64,000 nt of DNA from JBDSWU01 sp038230395 (GTDB lineage Bacteria > Patescibacteriota > Saccharimonadia > Saccharimonadales > UBA4665), in assembly GCA_038230395.1 (NCBI GenBank), contig JBBRNI010000005.1:9464-73463 (forward strand), written 5' to 3'. The notes under the pieces are model-generated. The model was not told where the DNA came from and ran no database searches. It saw only the letters and a program-made list of their open reading frames with translations. Below are positions 33,709-43,097 of the stretch, in pieces. The stretch's first letter is position 1, and the number at the start of each line of letters is the position of its first letter. The position numbers were made by a program, and so were the translations under genes.

Positions 33709-36063
33709 ATGCCCAAAAACCTAGTTATCGTAGAGAGCCCAGCCAAAGCCAAAACCATTGAAAAATTTCTTGGTCCTGACTACGTTGTTAAGTCCAGTTT
33801 CGGACATATTCGCGACCTGCCTAAAAAGGGTCTCAACATCGATATAGAGAACAATTTTGAGCCACACTACGAAGTTAGCGCTGACAAAAAGAAAGTTGTT
33901 GCCGAGCTCAAAAAGCTCGCCAAAGGAGCTGAAGTCTGGTTAGCATCCGATGAAGACCGTGAAGGGGAGGCGATTGCCTGGCATCTAGCCCACGCCCTCA
34001 AGCTTGATCCTGCCAAAACGAAGCGTATTGTCTTCCACGAGATTACTAAAACCGCAATTGAAGCTGCTATCAAGAATCCTCGAACCGTCAATCTCGAATT
34101 AGTAGACGCCCAACAGGCGCGCCGTATACTTGACCGTCTAGTGGGCTACGAACTGAGCCCAGTTCTCTGGAAAAAGGTGCGCACGGGTCTGAGCGCTGGT
34201 CGCGTTCAGTCAGTCGCAGTTCGGTTGATCGTAGAGCGTGAGCGCGAAATCCGCGAATTCTCAGCTGCTAGTAGTTACAAAATTACTGCAATTTTTAAGA
34301 CTAATCGAGCTGATTTACCTGCTGAACTTAGCGTCAAACTTAAATCCGCTGAAGAAGCCACAGAATGGCTTGAAAGTATCGTTGACGCAAGTTATCAAAT
34401 CTCGGATATCGCGACTAAGCCCAGTACTAGAAGCCCGGGTGCGCCGTTCACTACTAGTACGCTTCAGCAAGAGGCCAGCCGCCGCTTAGGCTATAGTGTT
34501 CGGCAAACAATGACTCTTGCCCAGCGCCTATACGAATCTGGTGCTATCACTTATATGCGTACCGACAGCACAATCCTGTCAAACTTAGCCCTAAATGCAG
34601 CAGACAAATATATTACCTCAAATTTTGGTAATGAATACCACAAACAACGTCAATTCAAAACCAAGAACAGTAGCGCACAAGAAGCCCACGAGGCCATACG
34701 TCCAACTGAATTCCGCACACTAGAAGCTGGCGGGGACGATGCCCAAATCAAGCTTTACAAACTGATCTGGCAACGCGCTGTCGCCAGCCAAATGACAGAA
34801 GCTAAGCTCGAGCGCACCGAAGTTAGCATCGACATATCTGGCAAAAAAGAAGTGTTTGTGGCCAAAGGTGAAGTATTGCAATTTGATGGTTTCATGAAAG
34901 TTTACGGCGGAGGCAAAGACGATACGCTACTGCCAGCGGTAGCTATTGGCGATAAACCAACGCGTGACAGTGCCACCGCAACCGAAACATTTAGCAGGGC
35001 ACCCGCGCGTTACAGCGAGGCGGCACTAGTAAAGAAGCTCGAAGAGCTCGGTATTGGTCGACCGTCTACCTACGCTCCAACAATTACCACCGTTCAAACA
35101 CGTGGATACGTCGAAAAGACTGACCTAGAGGGCGCTGAGCGTGATGTAACCGTTATTAGCCTGATTGCACAAGCAGTATCAAAAGAGACAACTAAGACCC
35201 CGTATGGCGCCGACAGGAACAAGCTAGTGCCAACACCAATTGCCGAAATAGTCACTGACTTCCTGGTCAAATATTTCCCAAGTATCGTTGATTATGACTT
35301 TACAGCCAAAGTCGAAGCCGACTTTGATAATATCGCCGATGGTAAACAACAATGGTCAAGTATGATTAGTGACTTCTATAAAGGCTTCCATCCGCTTGTC
35401 GAGAATTCAGCTGACATCTCTCGCTCAGAAGTGTCTCAGGCCCGAGATATTGGCAAGGATCCGAAGACTGGCGACACAATTTACGCTCGATTTGGCCGCT
35501 ACGGTCCTATGCTTCAAAAGGGTGAAACAGATAACGAAGAGGTTAAGCCCGCTTTTGCCCCAATGCCAACTGGCGCTACTATCGATACAGTTACGCTCGA
35601 TCAAGCTCTTGAAATGTTTAAGTTACCTCGCATGGTTGGCCAAACACCAGAGGGCGAAGATATTAAAGCTAACATCGGTCGTTTTGGCCCATACGTGCAA
35701 GTTGGCAAGGTTTTTGTATCTATAAAGCCTCTCGATCCCCGCACTGTCACTCTAGAAGAAGCCCTCGAGAAATACGCCGAAAAACTTACCAAAGACGCCG
35801 CCAAAAACATTGCTGGATTTTCATCCGGCATCAAAATACTCAATGGTCCATATGGTCCTTACATCACTGACGGCAAGAAGAATGCCCGAATCGCCAAGGA
35901 TGTTGATCCACTGAGCATTACCGAAGCTGAAGCCAAGAAAATGATCAAAGAAGCCCCTACCAAAGGCAAGGGCAAGCGCTTCACCAAGCGCGCCCCAGGC
36001 GCCAAGACCGCTCGCACAGTCAAAGCCGGCACCACCAAGCGCAAAGCCCCTGCAAAGAAGTAA
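33709..36063 (+). CDS. topA: DNA topoisomerase I (type IA)
   Basis: A 784-residue enzyme that relaxes negative supercoils. The Toprim domain has IVESPAKAKTIEKFLG and SDEDREGEAIAWHL. The active-site Tyr is Y282 in ITYMRTDST. The C-terminus lacks the zinc fingers of E. coli TopA. It has short GRFGPYV/GPYGPYI repeats instead and a Lys-rich tail (KGKGKRFTKRAPGAK onward). ATG 33709 matches the family start; 33697 and 33670 are alternatives. Confidence 0.95.
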   Translation: MPKNLVIVESPAKAKTIEKFLGPDYVVKSSFGHIRDLPKKGLNIDIENNFEPHYEVSADKKKVVAELKKLAKGAEVWLASDEDREGEAIAWHLAHALKLDPAKTKRIVFHEITKTAIEAAIKNPRTVNLELVDAQQARRILDRLVGYELSPVLWKKVRTGLSAGRVQSVAVRLIVEREREIREFSAASSYKITAIFKTNRADLPAELSVKLKSAEEATEWLESIVDASYQISDIATKPSTRSPGAPFTTSTLQQEASRRLGYSVRQTMTLAQRLYESGAITYMRTDSTILSNLALNAADKYITSNFGNEYHKQRQFKTKNSSAQEAHEAIRPTEFRTLEAGGDDAQIKLYKLIWQRAVASQMTEAKLERTEVSIDISGKKEVFVAKGEVLQFDGFMKVYGGGKDDTLLPAVAIGDKPTRDSATATETFSRAPARYSEAALVKKLEELGIGRPSTYAPTITTVQTRGYVEKTDLEGAERDVTVISLIAQAVSKETTKTPYGADRNKLVPTPIAEIVTDFLVKYFPSIVDYDFTAKVEADFDNIADGKQQWSSMISDFYKGFHPLVENSADISRSEVSQARDIGKDPKTGDTIYARFGRYGPMLQKGETDNEEVKPAFAPMPTGATIDTVTLDQALEMFKLPRMVGQTPEGEDIKANIGRFGPYVQVGKVFVSIKPLDPRTVTLEEALEKYAEKLTKDAAKNIAGFSSGIKILNGPYGPYITDGKKNARIAKDVDPLSITEAEAKKMIKEAPTKGKGKRFTKRAPGAKTARTVKAGTTKRKAPAKK

Positions 36064-36079
36064 TTAGCGCAGCCTACTA

Positions 36080-36108
36080 TTGTATTTGTACTATATATAT
36101 TGTATTAT
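36080..36108 (+). promoter_or_regulatory. Promoter of the large unknown gene
   Basis: TTGTAT (36080-36085), exactly 17-nt spacer, TATTAT (36103-36108), 6 nt to ATG 36115. One of the clearest leaderless arrangements in the window. Confidence 0.65.
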
Positions 36109-36114
36109 ATATGG

Positions 36115-38418
36115 ATGGACAAGAATGCAGCATTTAATTATGTTGAAAACTTTCAGGCTGAACTAGCAGTTATCGGTGACGATGTGGTGCGCGCCAAATA
36201 CGAAACAATGAGCAGCCAACTGCCTGAGCATCAAGCTGCTCGCACCGCATTGCTTGGCGAGCTGGCAGTACAAATTAGCGCTCTGACAACCGAATGGACA
36301 GCCGATCGGCTCGATCAACAAATACCACCATTCGCTCAGATATCGCCCAAAGAATCAACACCGGAAAATATAATTAACGGCGTGGCGCGCACTCCCGAAG
36401 AAGAGCATGCGATCAGCTGGGCTAGTGAACTATGGACAAACTATCATCAGCCTATACATCAGCTAAAGGCCTCGAAGCGCCGGGCGGCCGAACAACGACT
36501 GGATCGTCAGTTAGCCCGTGCTATCAGTGAGCAGACACCTAGTGGCGCGCATATGGCGCATGACGGCGCACTACTAAATAGTGCTTATTATGGTTGCTGG
36601 GTAGCAGAGTGGGCGCGTCAGCCCGACGATCGAACCGAACGTTTTATAAAAACCGTCACTGAGACTTTGGGCACAGAAGTTCGTGACAATTGGCAGCAGG
36701 TACCGCATGAAACATTGCGGAATTGGGTAAGCTCGGATGTCGCGGTGTCACCGCTGTTACCACCTGAGTTACCCGTGCTCAATGTTGGGCACCTACTGCT
36801 CAAAGAATATTTCAAAGGTCCGGGTACTTCCACTGAAATTATTGATGCAGGCAGCACATTTATTGAGGCCAGTCTAGATTTTATTCCTAACAGCCAAATA
36901 AATAGCCTTAAATACGCCGCCAAAATTATCAATTTCGAAACTGATATTATCCCTTGGGGCTCTCGTTTTTGCGAGACTACATTCGCCTTTCCACGAGCAT
37001 CTATTGGCGCGCCCGAAGCTTATGCGCAAGCAGCTATTTTCTGCGAAGCGGCATTAAAAACATACATATTTTGCTACGGTGTAGTGCCTCCAGCAATCAT
37101 ATCTTCAGCCATGAAAGACCTGCTTCAGCAACCATCTTTCGCCAAGCTCCAGCAACAAATTTACCAGGAGTTTTCCAGAGGTACGGCAAGCCCTAAGGAG
37201 CTTGATCGACTACAGCGACATGTTAGGAGTACCGACCCGGGATCAACCAGTTTTTTGCAATCATTTTCGGAGCAATACCACCCGGACGGCAACATTGTAA
37301 TTCCCGGGGATGATGACCCAAAATTCAAGGCCATCAATGATGCTCTCTACCGTGGATACGACCTGCTTGGACGCAAACTGGACGCTTACATTGGATATCA
37401 CTTCGGTACCAATCTATCACCGACTGAATTTCCAGGGGTCAAAATACGTGGAGTCGCCTCGGTTCCATTGCCTGATGGCCTGATGTTTGACGTACTTTTG
37501 CCTGAGGGCATCGAAACTAATGACAAAGAAGACTTAATGTACGCTACACTCGAAGCCACGCAGAATCTGCTAGCAGGTGAGTCAGACGAAATGCAGGCCT
37601 TTCGACAAGTTCGTGCAGCGAATTTATGCCACATTCGACCGCTTTTACGCCTGCCAATCCAGACGAACTTCTTGCCGGAATCTACGTTGATCCAGCTACG
37701 CGAACGAGTCAAGGCTGATGACGTGATGATCCATGAGCTTACTGAGCTTGCAGCCATTGGAATGCCCGAGCCACTATTGCCAGAGGGCGTAAGCGCGATT
37801 GATATGATTCGAACATTAACTGCCACGATCCGTACCAATCCCAACCGATTCGTTGGCCATCAAGGTATTCGATTTCCATTATCTGACCCTGTTCTGACCA
37901 GTCGTGGACTTCAGCAGATAGACATGAAACGCCTTGAAGACAATCGCCTCAGAATCAGCCTCAAGCGACACGCCGCTAAGCCAATCGTGTTTCATGCCGA
38001 TGCTAGCACGCTAGAACTACTGTCAGACGGCAGGGCAGTGCATATGGCCTACGAAACAACTAAACTGTGGTACCTCAGCTTGAGCATGCTTAGCGAATGG
38101 ATGACCCGTCCGGCCGTTGAAACCAGCGAGGGCATGGTTGAAGAAGGCCGAGAAAACCCTGTAGGGGTGGGGCATTTTGGTTATCTCAGAGTTGAAGAGA
38201 ATGGTAAAAAATATCAACGAGGTACTGCGCAGTGGTATGTCTTCTTAGATGAGCAAAACGGCGATCTGGACGAAGCCAGCGCGCGACGAGCGCTGAAGGA
38301 TCCAACTGGCAAAGGCCGAAATTCTACCTATTACGGCGAGCGGTCTGATGCTATCGAACGTGAGCCCTTAGAAATCTATATCGCGCCACCACCATTCATC
38401 CCACATCACCGAGATTGA
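36115..38418 (+). CDS. Large uncharacterised cytoplasmic protein
   Basis: A 767-residue soluble protein, no signal peptide or membrane segment. The N-terminal third is helical with many charged residues (LKASKRRAAEQRLDRQLARA). The middle is mixed helix (YGVVPPAIISSAMKDL), and the last third looks more beta-rich (VEENGKKYQRGTAQWYVFLD), ending in IYIAPPPFIPHHRD. No catalytic motif or family is recognised. The start is set by the promoter just upstream. It is monocistronic between topA and the sigma-like gene, with similar codon use to both, so it is probably a native lineage-specific gene. Confidence 0.7.
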   Translation: MDKNAAFNYVENFQAELAVIGDDVVRAKYETMSSQLPEHQAARTALLGELAVQISALTTEWTADRLDQQIPPFAQISPKESTPENIINGVARTPEEEHAISWASELWTNYHQPIHQLKASKRRAAEQRLDRQLARAISEQTPSGAHMAHDGALLNSAYYGCWVAEWARQPDDRTERFIKTVTETLGTEVRDNWQQVPHETLRNWVSSDVAVSPLLPPELPVLNVGHLLLKEYFKGPGTSTEIIDAGSTFIEASLDFIPNSQINSLKYAAKIINFETDIIPWGSRFCETTFAFPRASIGAPEAYAQAAIFCEAALKTYIFCYGVVPPAIISSAMKDLLQQPSFAKLQQQIYQEFSRGTASPKELDRLQRHVRSTDPGSTSFLQSFSEQYHPDGNIVIPGDDDPKFKAINDALYRGYDLLGRKLDAYIGYHFGTNLSPTEFPGVKIRGVASVPLPDGLMFDVLLPEGIETNDKEDLMYATLEATQNLLAGESDEMQAFRQVRAANLCHIRPLLRLPIQTNFLPESTLIQLRERVKADDVMIHELTELAAIGMPEPLLPEGVSAIDMIRTLTATIRTNPNRFVGHQGIRFPLSDPVLTSRGLQQIDMKRLEDNRLRISLKRHAAKPIVFHADASTLELLSDGRAVHMAYETTKLWYLSLSMLSEWMTRPAVETSEGMVEEGRENPVGVGHFGYLRVEENGKKYQRGTAQWYVFLDEQNGDLDEASARRALKDPTGKGRNSTYYGERSDAIEREPLEIYIAPPPFIPHHRD

Positions 38419-38547
38419 TCAAATCTATGCCCATATTTTGGGTTATACACAAAGGGATGAGATAGTAACATTTTTACAACATAGACTAAGCATATACGTC
38501 ATAATTGTGCTAGAATAGGTATTAGAACGATAAATGATCAAATGTGA

Positions 38548-38576
38548 TTGACTTTTAAAAATTTAAGTTATATAAT
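38548..38576 (+). promoter_or_regulatory. Consensus sigma70 promoter of the sigma4-HARE gene
   Basis: TTGACT (38548-38553), 17-nt spacer, TATAAT (38571-38576). The 42-nt downstream leader makes this a conventional leadered transcript, unlike many neighbours. Confidence 0.75.
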
Positions 38577-38618
38577 ACTTGTAAATATAGTAAGTATTTA
38601 AGAAAGAGTCCGACCCCT

Positions 38619-39671
38619 ATGGCCGAAGCTGTAACTACCGAATCTACCCCCGTAACATTGATCACTGAGACAATTGTGACCGAAGTTCTGGCAACGATCG
38701 ACCGTGAGCGAGAACGCGAGATTATCGCTCGCCGCTTTGGTTTGTTTGACCGCAAAGAGACGTTAGAGCAGATTGGTGAAATGCTTGGCATAACCCGTGA
38801 GCGCGTCCGTCAGCTAGAGAAGTCAGTAATTACTCGACTCAAAACAACTGCGCAACAGGGCAGTGTACCTCACATTTCTGACTTTCAAAACCGTTTACTG
38901 ACTCTGTTAGATACCAAAGGTAATGTCGCACGTGTTAGTAGTTTAACTGCCGTAATAAGCAACGCTCCAAGTCGTGAAGAGCAGGCACGCGTAGCATTCT
39001 TGGCGCAGCTATGCCCCCTGCTAGTAGTCGTCTCGGAGGATGATAACTTTCATAACGCAGTCGGCATCAAGAAAGTGCGTGATGAAAAGGCTCTAAAAGC
39101 TGCCGTCAATAGCCTCGTTGCCACAATCAAAGAGCTTGGTGAGCCAAAATCAATCGAAGAAATTACCGCCGCCACCGACCTTGAAGACGCAATCGAAACA
39201 GCCGCTTTAGCTAGCACCTCGAAGCTATTAGCTACCTTAAACAACCGCTGGGGACTCATCAAATGGCCAATGGTTAACCCTAAGAATATTCGTGACAAAA
39301 TTTACGTTATTCTCAAAGAAAATGGCAAACACATGCACTTCAACGAGATTGCAGACGCCATCAAAGACAGTGAATTTAAGCGCAAAGACGTTACCACTCA
39401 AGCTATCCACAACGAACTAATCAAAGACAAGCGCTTCGTGCTGATTGGTCGAGGTATATACGCTCTGAAAGAATGGGGTTACGAAAAGGGCACAGTCGCT
39501 GATATCATCACCGAAGTACTCAAAGAAGCAGGCGAACCACTACACCGCGACGAAATCGTTAAGCGCGTGCTAGCCAGCCGCTTCGTCAAAGAAACCACTA
39601 TCCTGTTAAATCTTCAAGGCAAGCCGCAGTTCAAACGCGTAGCTAAAGCTACATACGAACTATCTGAGTAG
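38619..39671 (+). CDS. Sigma region 4 / HARE-HTH fusion regulator
   Basis: A 350-residue protein. Residues ~20-85 are a sigma70 region 4 (REREREIIARRFGL, TLEQIGEMLGITRERVRQLE), the part that reads -35 elements. Sigma regions 1-3 are absent. A middle helical domain follows, then a HARE-HTH domain (IRDKIYVILKENGKHMHFNE) of the type in RNA polymerase delta subunit, and a second winged-helix-like unit (ADIITEVLKEAGEPLHRDEI). It likely modulates RNA polymerase rather than replacing the housekeeping sigma. It has a near-perfect promoter, and a PRTase-like gene follows after 13 bp. Confidence 0.85.
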   Translation: MAEAVTTESTPVTLITETIVTEVLATIDREREREIIARRFGLFDRKETLEQIGEMLGITRERVRQLEKSVITRLKTTAQQGSVPHISDFQNRLLTLLDTKGNVARVSSLTAVISNAPSREEQARVAFLAQLCPLLVVVSEDDNFHNAVGIKKVRDEKALKAAVNSLVATIKELGEPKSIEEITAATDLEDAIETAALASTSKLLATLNNRWGLIKWPMVNPKNIRDKIYVILKENGKHMHFNEIADAIKDSEFKRKDVTTQAIHNELIKDKRFVLIGRGIYALKEWGYEKGTVADIITEVLKEAGEPLHRDEIVKRVLASRFVKETTILLNLQGKPQFKRVAKATYELSE

Positions 39672-39684
39672 TTTTACTTAAGTA

Positions 39685-40344
39685 ATGCCAGTCGTTCCTT
39701 CATTCTTAACAGAAAGCGAATACAGCGCCGTTGCTCGCAACATGCTGGTTGCCAACCCCAAATTGCTATCTGCTACCATAGACGTTAGTGTTGGCGATGA
39801 AGCAGAACAACTTCTTCCATGGACTTATGACACATCGTTTGCACGACAAATGAATGATCTGAATAGGCCAGGTTATGGCACACAGTCTCTGCCAGATATA
39901 TATGCGGTAACACTCAATTCAGCTGTTCCCGTGTCAGATTCTATTCGCGGTTATTACAAAAAACTAGAGCAGGCCTGTCCACCAATAATTGGCATAGATG
40001 CCAACAGTGTTGACGGTTTTCGTTTTTTTCTTGGAGAAAAGCAAAGGCAGCTTAGTGCTCGACAACTCTCACACGTTGCTCAGTTAGCCTTAGCTGGCAC
40101 AAAAGACGCTCATGTTTGCATCATTGACCAATTTGTCGCGAGCGGCCGCACAATCGCCATAGCAGCCGAGATGCTGTACGCCAGCGGTGCGGGCCAAGTA
40201 ACTGCTATTCGTGGAAAATGGTATACAGATGCTATGAAGCCACCTAAAAAAGCCGAAATACAGGATCTGACTTCGCGTCACGCATCATTTATGCATGGTG
40301 TTGGCCGACTTGCCGCCACACACAGCTTAGCACTAATAAGTTGA
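39685..40344 (+). CDS. Phosphoribosyltransferase-like protein
   Basis: A 219-residue protein. The C-terminal half carries the PRPP-loop motif HVCIIDQFVASGRTIAIAA, then GAGQVTAIRGKWYTD, typical of type I PRTase folds. The N-terminal half is unfamiliar. The first acidic residue of the usual DD/ED pair is Ile-Asp here, so PRPP catalysis is uncertain. It starts 13 nt after the sigma4-HARE gene without a good ribosome-binding site, so it is likely read from the same mRNA. It might be a regulatory PRTase. Confidence 0.65.
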   Translation: MPVVPSFLTESEYSAVARNMLVANPKLLSATIDVSVGDEAEQLLPWTYDTSFARQMNDLNRPGYGTQSLPDIYAVTLNSAVPVSDSIRGYYKKLEQACPPIIGIDANSVDGFRFFLGEKQRQLSARQLSHVAQLALAGTKDAHVCIIDQFVASGRTIAIAAEMLYASGAGQVTAIRGKWYTDAMKPPKKAEIQDLTSRHASFMHGVGRLAATHSLALIS

Positions 40345-40993
40345 ACGTTTTACGAACAGGGTATACGTATAGCCGCCGTGGGGTATCACAGAATTTGATA
40401 AGCAAAAGCATTATGTGGAGTTATGGACAGGTTAGTAGTCTTAAATGCCTAAAATTTTAAAATAACTATAGGTAGGGACTAAATAATTTTTATTGATACT
40501 GCAAGGGGGGCTCACATCAAGATGGTAACTGCATGTCGCACAATATATCTTTTACGACTCGAATATAGGGCTGAGGGTTGATCACAGGTATGTCTTCTGC
40601 AGGGGACTTTCAAGTACTGACGCCGTATTTTGTTTATTATTTACTTACTACTGCACAACGAGCATCATCTGTTAATCTACACTTACGCCTATTAGTTTAG
40701 CGGCTCTTCTGCCTAGTGTCTGGTTGTGATTTATGGCACTAGAGACTTATATTTGACTTTTCCACAGTTACGTCGTGAAAACTTTACTTTTCACAGCTAT
40801 TTTGCAGATATTTGACATCCCCTGCTTTTCTATACTTTTATATAGTTTTTTGACATTTATTAATATTGATATGTTTATATGTTTTTTTATTTGAACGCAG
40901 TTTTAATAAACATGAACAAAATACGAACTACAGCGGGGCAACGGAGGAGTGACATTCTAAAACGCTAATACCGCTACTAGTCTTTGCTACCAT
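40345..40993. other. AT-rich gene-free gap between convergent genes
   Basis: No gene is supported; the longest candidate is an 18-codon frame at 40912. It holds GTGAAAA-ctttac-TTTTCAC (40775-40794), one TTTTCCACA DnaA-box-like 9-mer near 40759, and three TTGAC(A/T) hexamers (40753, 40812, 40850). The last has TTTATA 18 nt downstream, a possible rightward promoter pointing at the ftsQ 3' end. This could be an antisense or small RNA region. Confidence 0.45.
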
Positions 40994-41935
40994 TTACTGG
41001 TAATATGCCCGGCCATCGACTCGAACATCTATGTAGTGTGCTGGAGTGATGCTCTCCCCTGTTAAACGCTGTTGTACAGCTAAAAAGCTGCCTACCTGTA
41101 ATTTGGCAGAGGCTGCATGCAAGTTGAACTTCACGAAGTAAGGCTTGCCACTAATAGCCACGTCAAGCTCGTTAGCAGCTGTAGGAAGCGTCATTTCAGT
41201 TATAGTCACCTGTTTTGCCTGCAAACCTGCAACTACTGTCTGGATGAAGCTTATATCGTTACTACTGAGAACTTGGCTATTAAGCGCCAGCTTAAAGCCA
41301 CTTTGATCGTTAACAGATGGTAGCCCCAAGACGACTGCTTCTGGACTCGTCGGCGCTAAAACCTTACCGCTAGTATCAAGCACGAAAGAGCCGGTTAAAT
41401 TATGAAGAATGAGTGCCGGTTGTGTGTAGCTAATATAAACGATGGGTCGATGAGATAACAATGGAAGCGTCAGCGTCGCACTAGCTAGTTCTGGGTACCT
41501 AGTCAGCAGCTCACGACTGAGCTTAACACTGTCAATCGTGATCTTGTTGTGGTTGAGCAATGAGCTATTCAATAGCTCAGTTGCAGTCGCTTGGTAGGCG
41601 GCTTGGTTATGAAACAGACTGCTGCGATTAGCCGGGCCAATCTGTTGTAGTTTGACGTCACTGGACAAGGTCAGCGCGCTGAACAAACTGGCTAAACCTA
41701 CAATCAGCAAAATGCCCAGACCAAATCTTTGCAGCCAAAAATTACCAATAGTTTTAGCTGCCGATCCAATAACTTGGCTGCGAAACTTGGCGCCATCACG
41801 ACCAGTGTTAGTTGTCTGATCTGAACGCTGGGTATGATATGAAAATGTCTGAGCTATAGTGCGCCGTGACTCAGTTTGGTCCGGGCGCAACCGTTGGCGC
41901 AGTGTCGCTTGTTTATTTTTTTTCTTGATGTGCAC
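40994..41935 (-). CDS. ftsQ: FtsQ/DivIB-like cell-division protein
   Basis: A 313-residue bitopic protein. A basic cytoplasmic region of ~90 residues precedes a membrane helix (FGLGILLIVGLASLFSALTL) and an outer part with POTRA-like strands, ending VDVRVDGRAYYQ. Position after murG at the end of the division cluster fits FtsQ, which links FtsL/FtsB to the septal synthase. GTG 41935 has AGGA at suitable spacing and follows the murG stop. A TTG at 41959 would overlap murG by 20 nt. The call rests on topology and context; sequence identity is weak. Confidence 0.7.
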   Translation of the reverse strand: MHIKKKNKQATLRQRLRPDQTESRRTIAQTFSYHTQRSDQTTNTGRDGAKFRSQVIGSAAKTIGNFWLQRFGLGILLIVGLASLFSALTLSSDVKLQQIGPANRSSLFHNQAAYQATATELLNSSLLNHNKITIDSVKLSRELLTRYPELASATLTLPLLSHRPIVYISYTQPALILHNLTGSFVLDTSGKVLAPTSPEAVVLGLPSVNDQSGFKLALNSQVLSSNDISFIQTVVAGLQAKQVTITEMTLPTAANELDVAISGKPYFVKFNLHAASAKLQVGSFLAVQQRLTGESITPAHYIDVRVDGRAYYQ

Positions 41936-41939
41936 GCTA

Positions 41940-43097
41940 CTACTTTCCTGCTTGTTCAATTAAAATAGCTGCTAAATCCTGCGCCGCGTTTGGTCGAGCT
42001 AGTGTATTTAGGGTTTTGCCAAGCTCCGCTCTCTGCTCAGAACTGTCGAGTAGCTCTGATATCGTCTTGGCTAGTCTGCCCTCCTGCTCGGCTTGCAACT
42101 CTGTTAATTGAAGAACAGCTCCTATTTTGGCCAGTTGCTGATTATTTTTGACGTTCCATATTAGTTGCGGTGAAGGAATTATCAGACAGGCCTTAGATTG
42201 GATTGCCCATTCAGCCATATTAGTAGCCCCTCCCCGGCCAATAATAACATCGGCAGCACCACTGTAACGATACAAATTATCCAGGAAACCTCTTACCACT
42301 ACTCGCTGTCGCTCCGAAGTACCCAGTATCTTGTTATACGACTCACTCAGCGCCGTTTCTAGGGTCCTGCCCGCCACATGAACAATCGTTAAGTTTGGGT
42401 GTCGCTTGAGTAACAAAGGCGCGGCCTCCAGCACAAATTGGTTAAGCTGATGCGCTCCATTGCCTCCACCGGTAATAAATAACATACGTCCAATAGTCGG
42501 GACACCTATTTGCCTTCGGTAGTCGGACTGTAAGCTAGGGGTTACTGCCCGGTAATCAGGGCTAAGCGGGATACCAACCTTGATAGTCTTAGCCGCAATA
42601 TAGGGGTAGGTGCTGGCTTCAAACGCCACGGCGTGCAGTCTTGCCCAACGCGCTATCAAGCGATTTGCTAGGCTGGGCGTACTATCTGAATCATGGGTGA
42701 TATAAGGCACGCCGCACAAGCGGCCACCTAGAGCAACTGGTACGCTTACGAAGCCTCCTCGAGTAAAGGTTATCTGGGGCCGCAAGCGCCGCATCAATCG
42801 CCAGCTCTGGATGAGTCCAATGGCAATGTAACCTAGGTCACGGATGTTTAGAAACAGAGTCTTCAGATCAAATATTTGGCGTATTCCTAAGCCGTGATAG
42901 CGTCTAAACTTACCCGCACGCACAGTGTATACCTCATCAATATTTGGATCTTGAGCTGGAATGTCAGCTAATCGATCGCCCTTTTGACCGATGTAAATTA
43001 TCGTAATCGTAGGATCAGCTGCTTTTAGTGCCGTTGCAACAGCCAGAACTGGCGTAATATGCCCACCGGAACCGCCACCGGTAACAACAACTTTAAT
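41940..43097 (-). CDS. murG: MurG, lipid II-forming GlcNAc transferase, with probable AUU start
   Basis: About 385 residues. It transfers GlcNAc to lipid I at the inner membrane face. It shows VVVTGGGSGGHITP, the acceptor-side glycine-rich loop FITGGGNGAHQLN, and GRGGATNMAEWA. The family normally begins MKVVVTGGGSGGH. Here the codon before KVVVTGG is ATT at 43097-43095. It has AGGAGG exactly 7 nt upstream and overlaps the ftsW stop (ATTAA). The nearest canonical-type start is TTG 43151, which has no ribosome-binding site and a long overlap with ftsW. AUU initiation is therefore likely. Confidence 0.93.
   Translation of the reverse strand: MKVVVTGGGSGGHITPVLAVATALKAADPTITIIYIGQKGDRLADIPAQDPNIDEVYTVRAGKFRRYHGLGIRQIFDLKTLFLNIRDLGYIAIGLIQSWRLMRRLRPQITFTRGGFVSVPVALGGRLCGVPYITHDSDSTPSLANRLIARWARLHAVAFEASTYPYIAAKTIKVGIPLSPDYRAVTPSLQSDYRRQIGVPTIGRMLFITGGGNGAHQLNQFVLEAAPLLLKRHPNLTIVHVAGRTLETALSESYNKILGTSERQRVVVRGFLDNLYRYSGAADVIIGRGGATNMAEWAIQSKACLIIPSPQLIWNVKNNQQLAKIGAVLQLTELQAEQEGRLAKTISELLDSSEQRAELGKTLNTLARPNAAQDLAAILIEQAGK

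Noticed and set aside
40750..40800. Replication origin
   Set aside because: Only one DnaA-box-like 9-mer is seen, and dnaA, dnaN or a box cluster are absent.
40912..40968. 18-codon frame with GGAGG nearby
   Set aside because: Too short, no ribosome-binding site at its own start, and no coupling to a gene.
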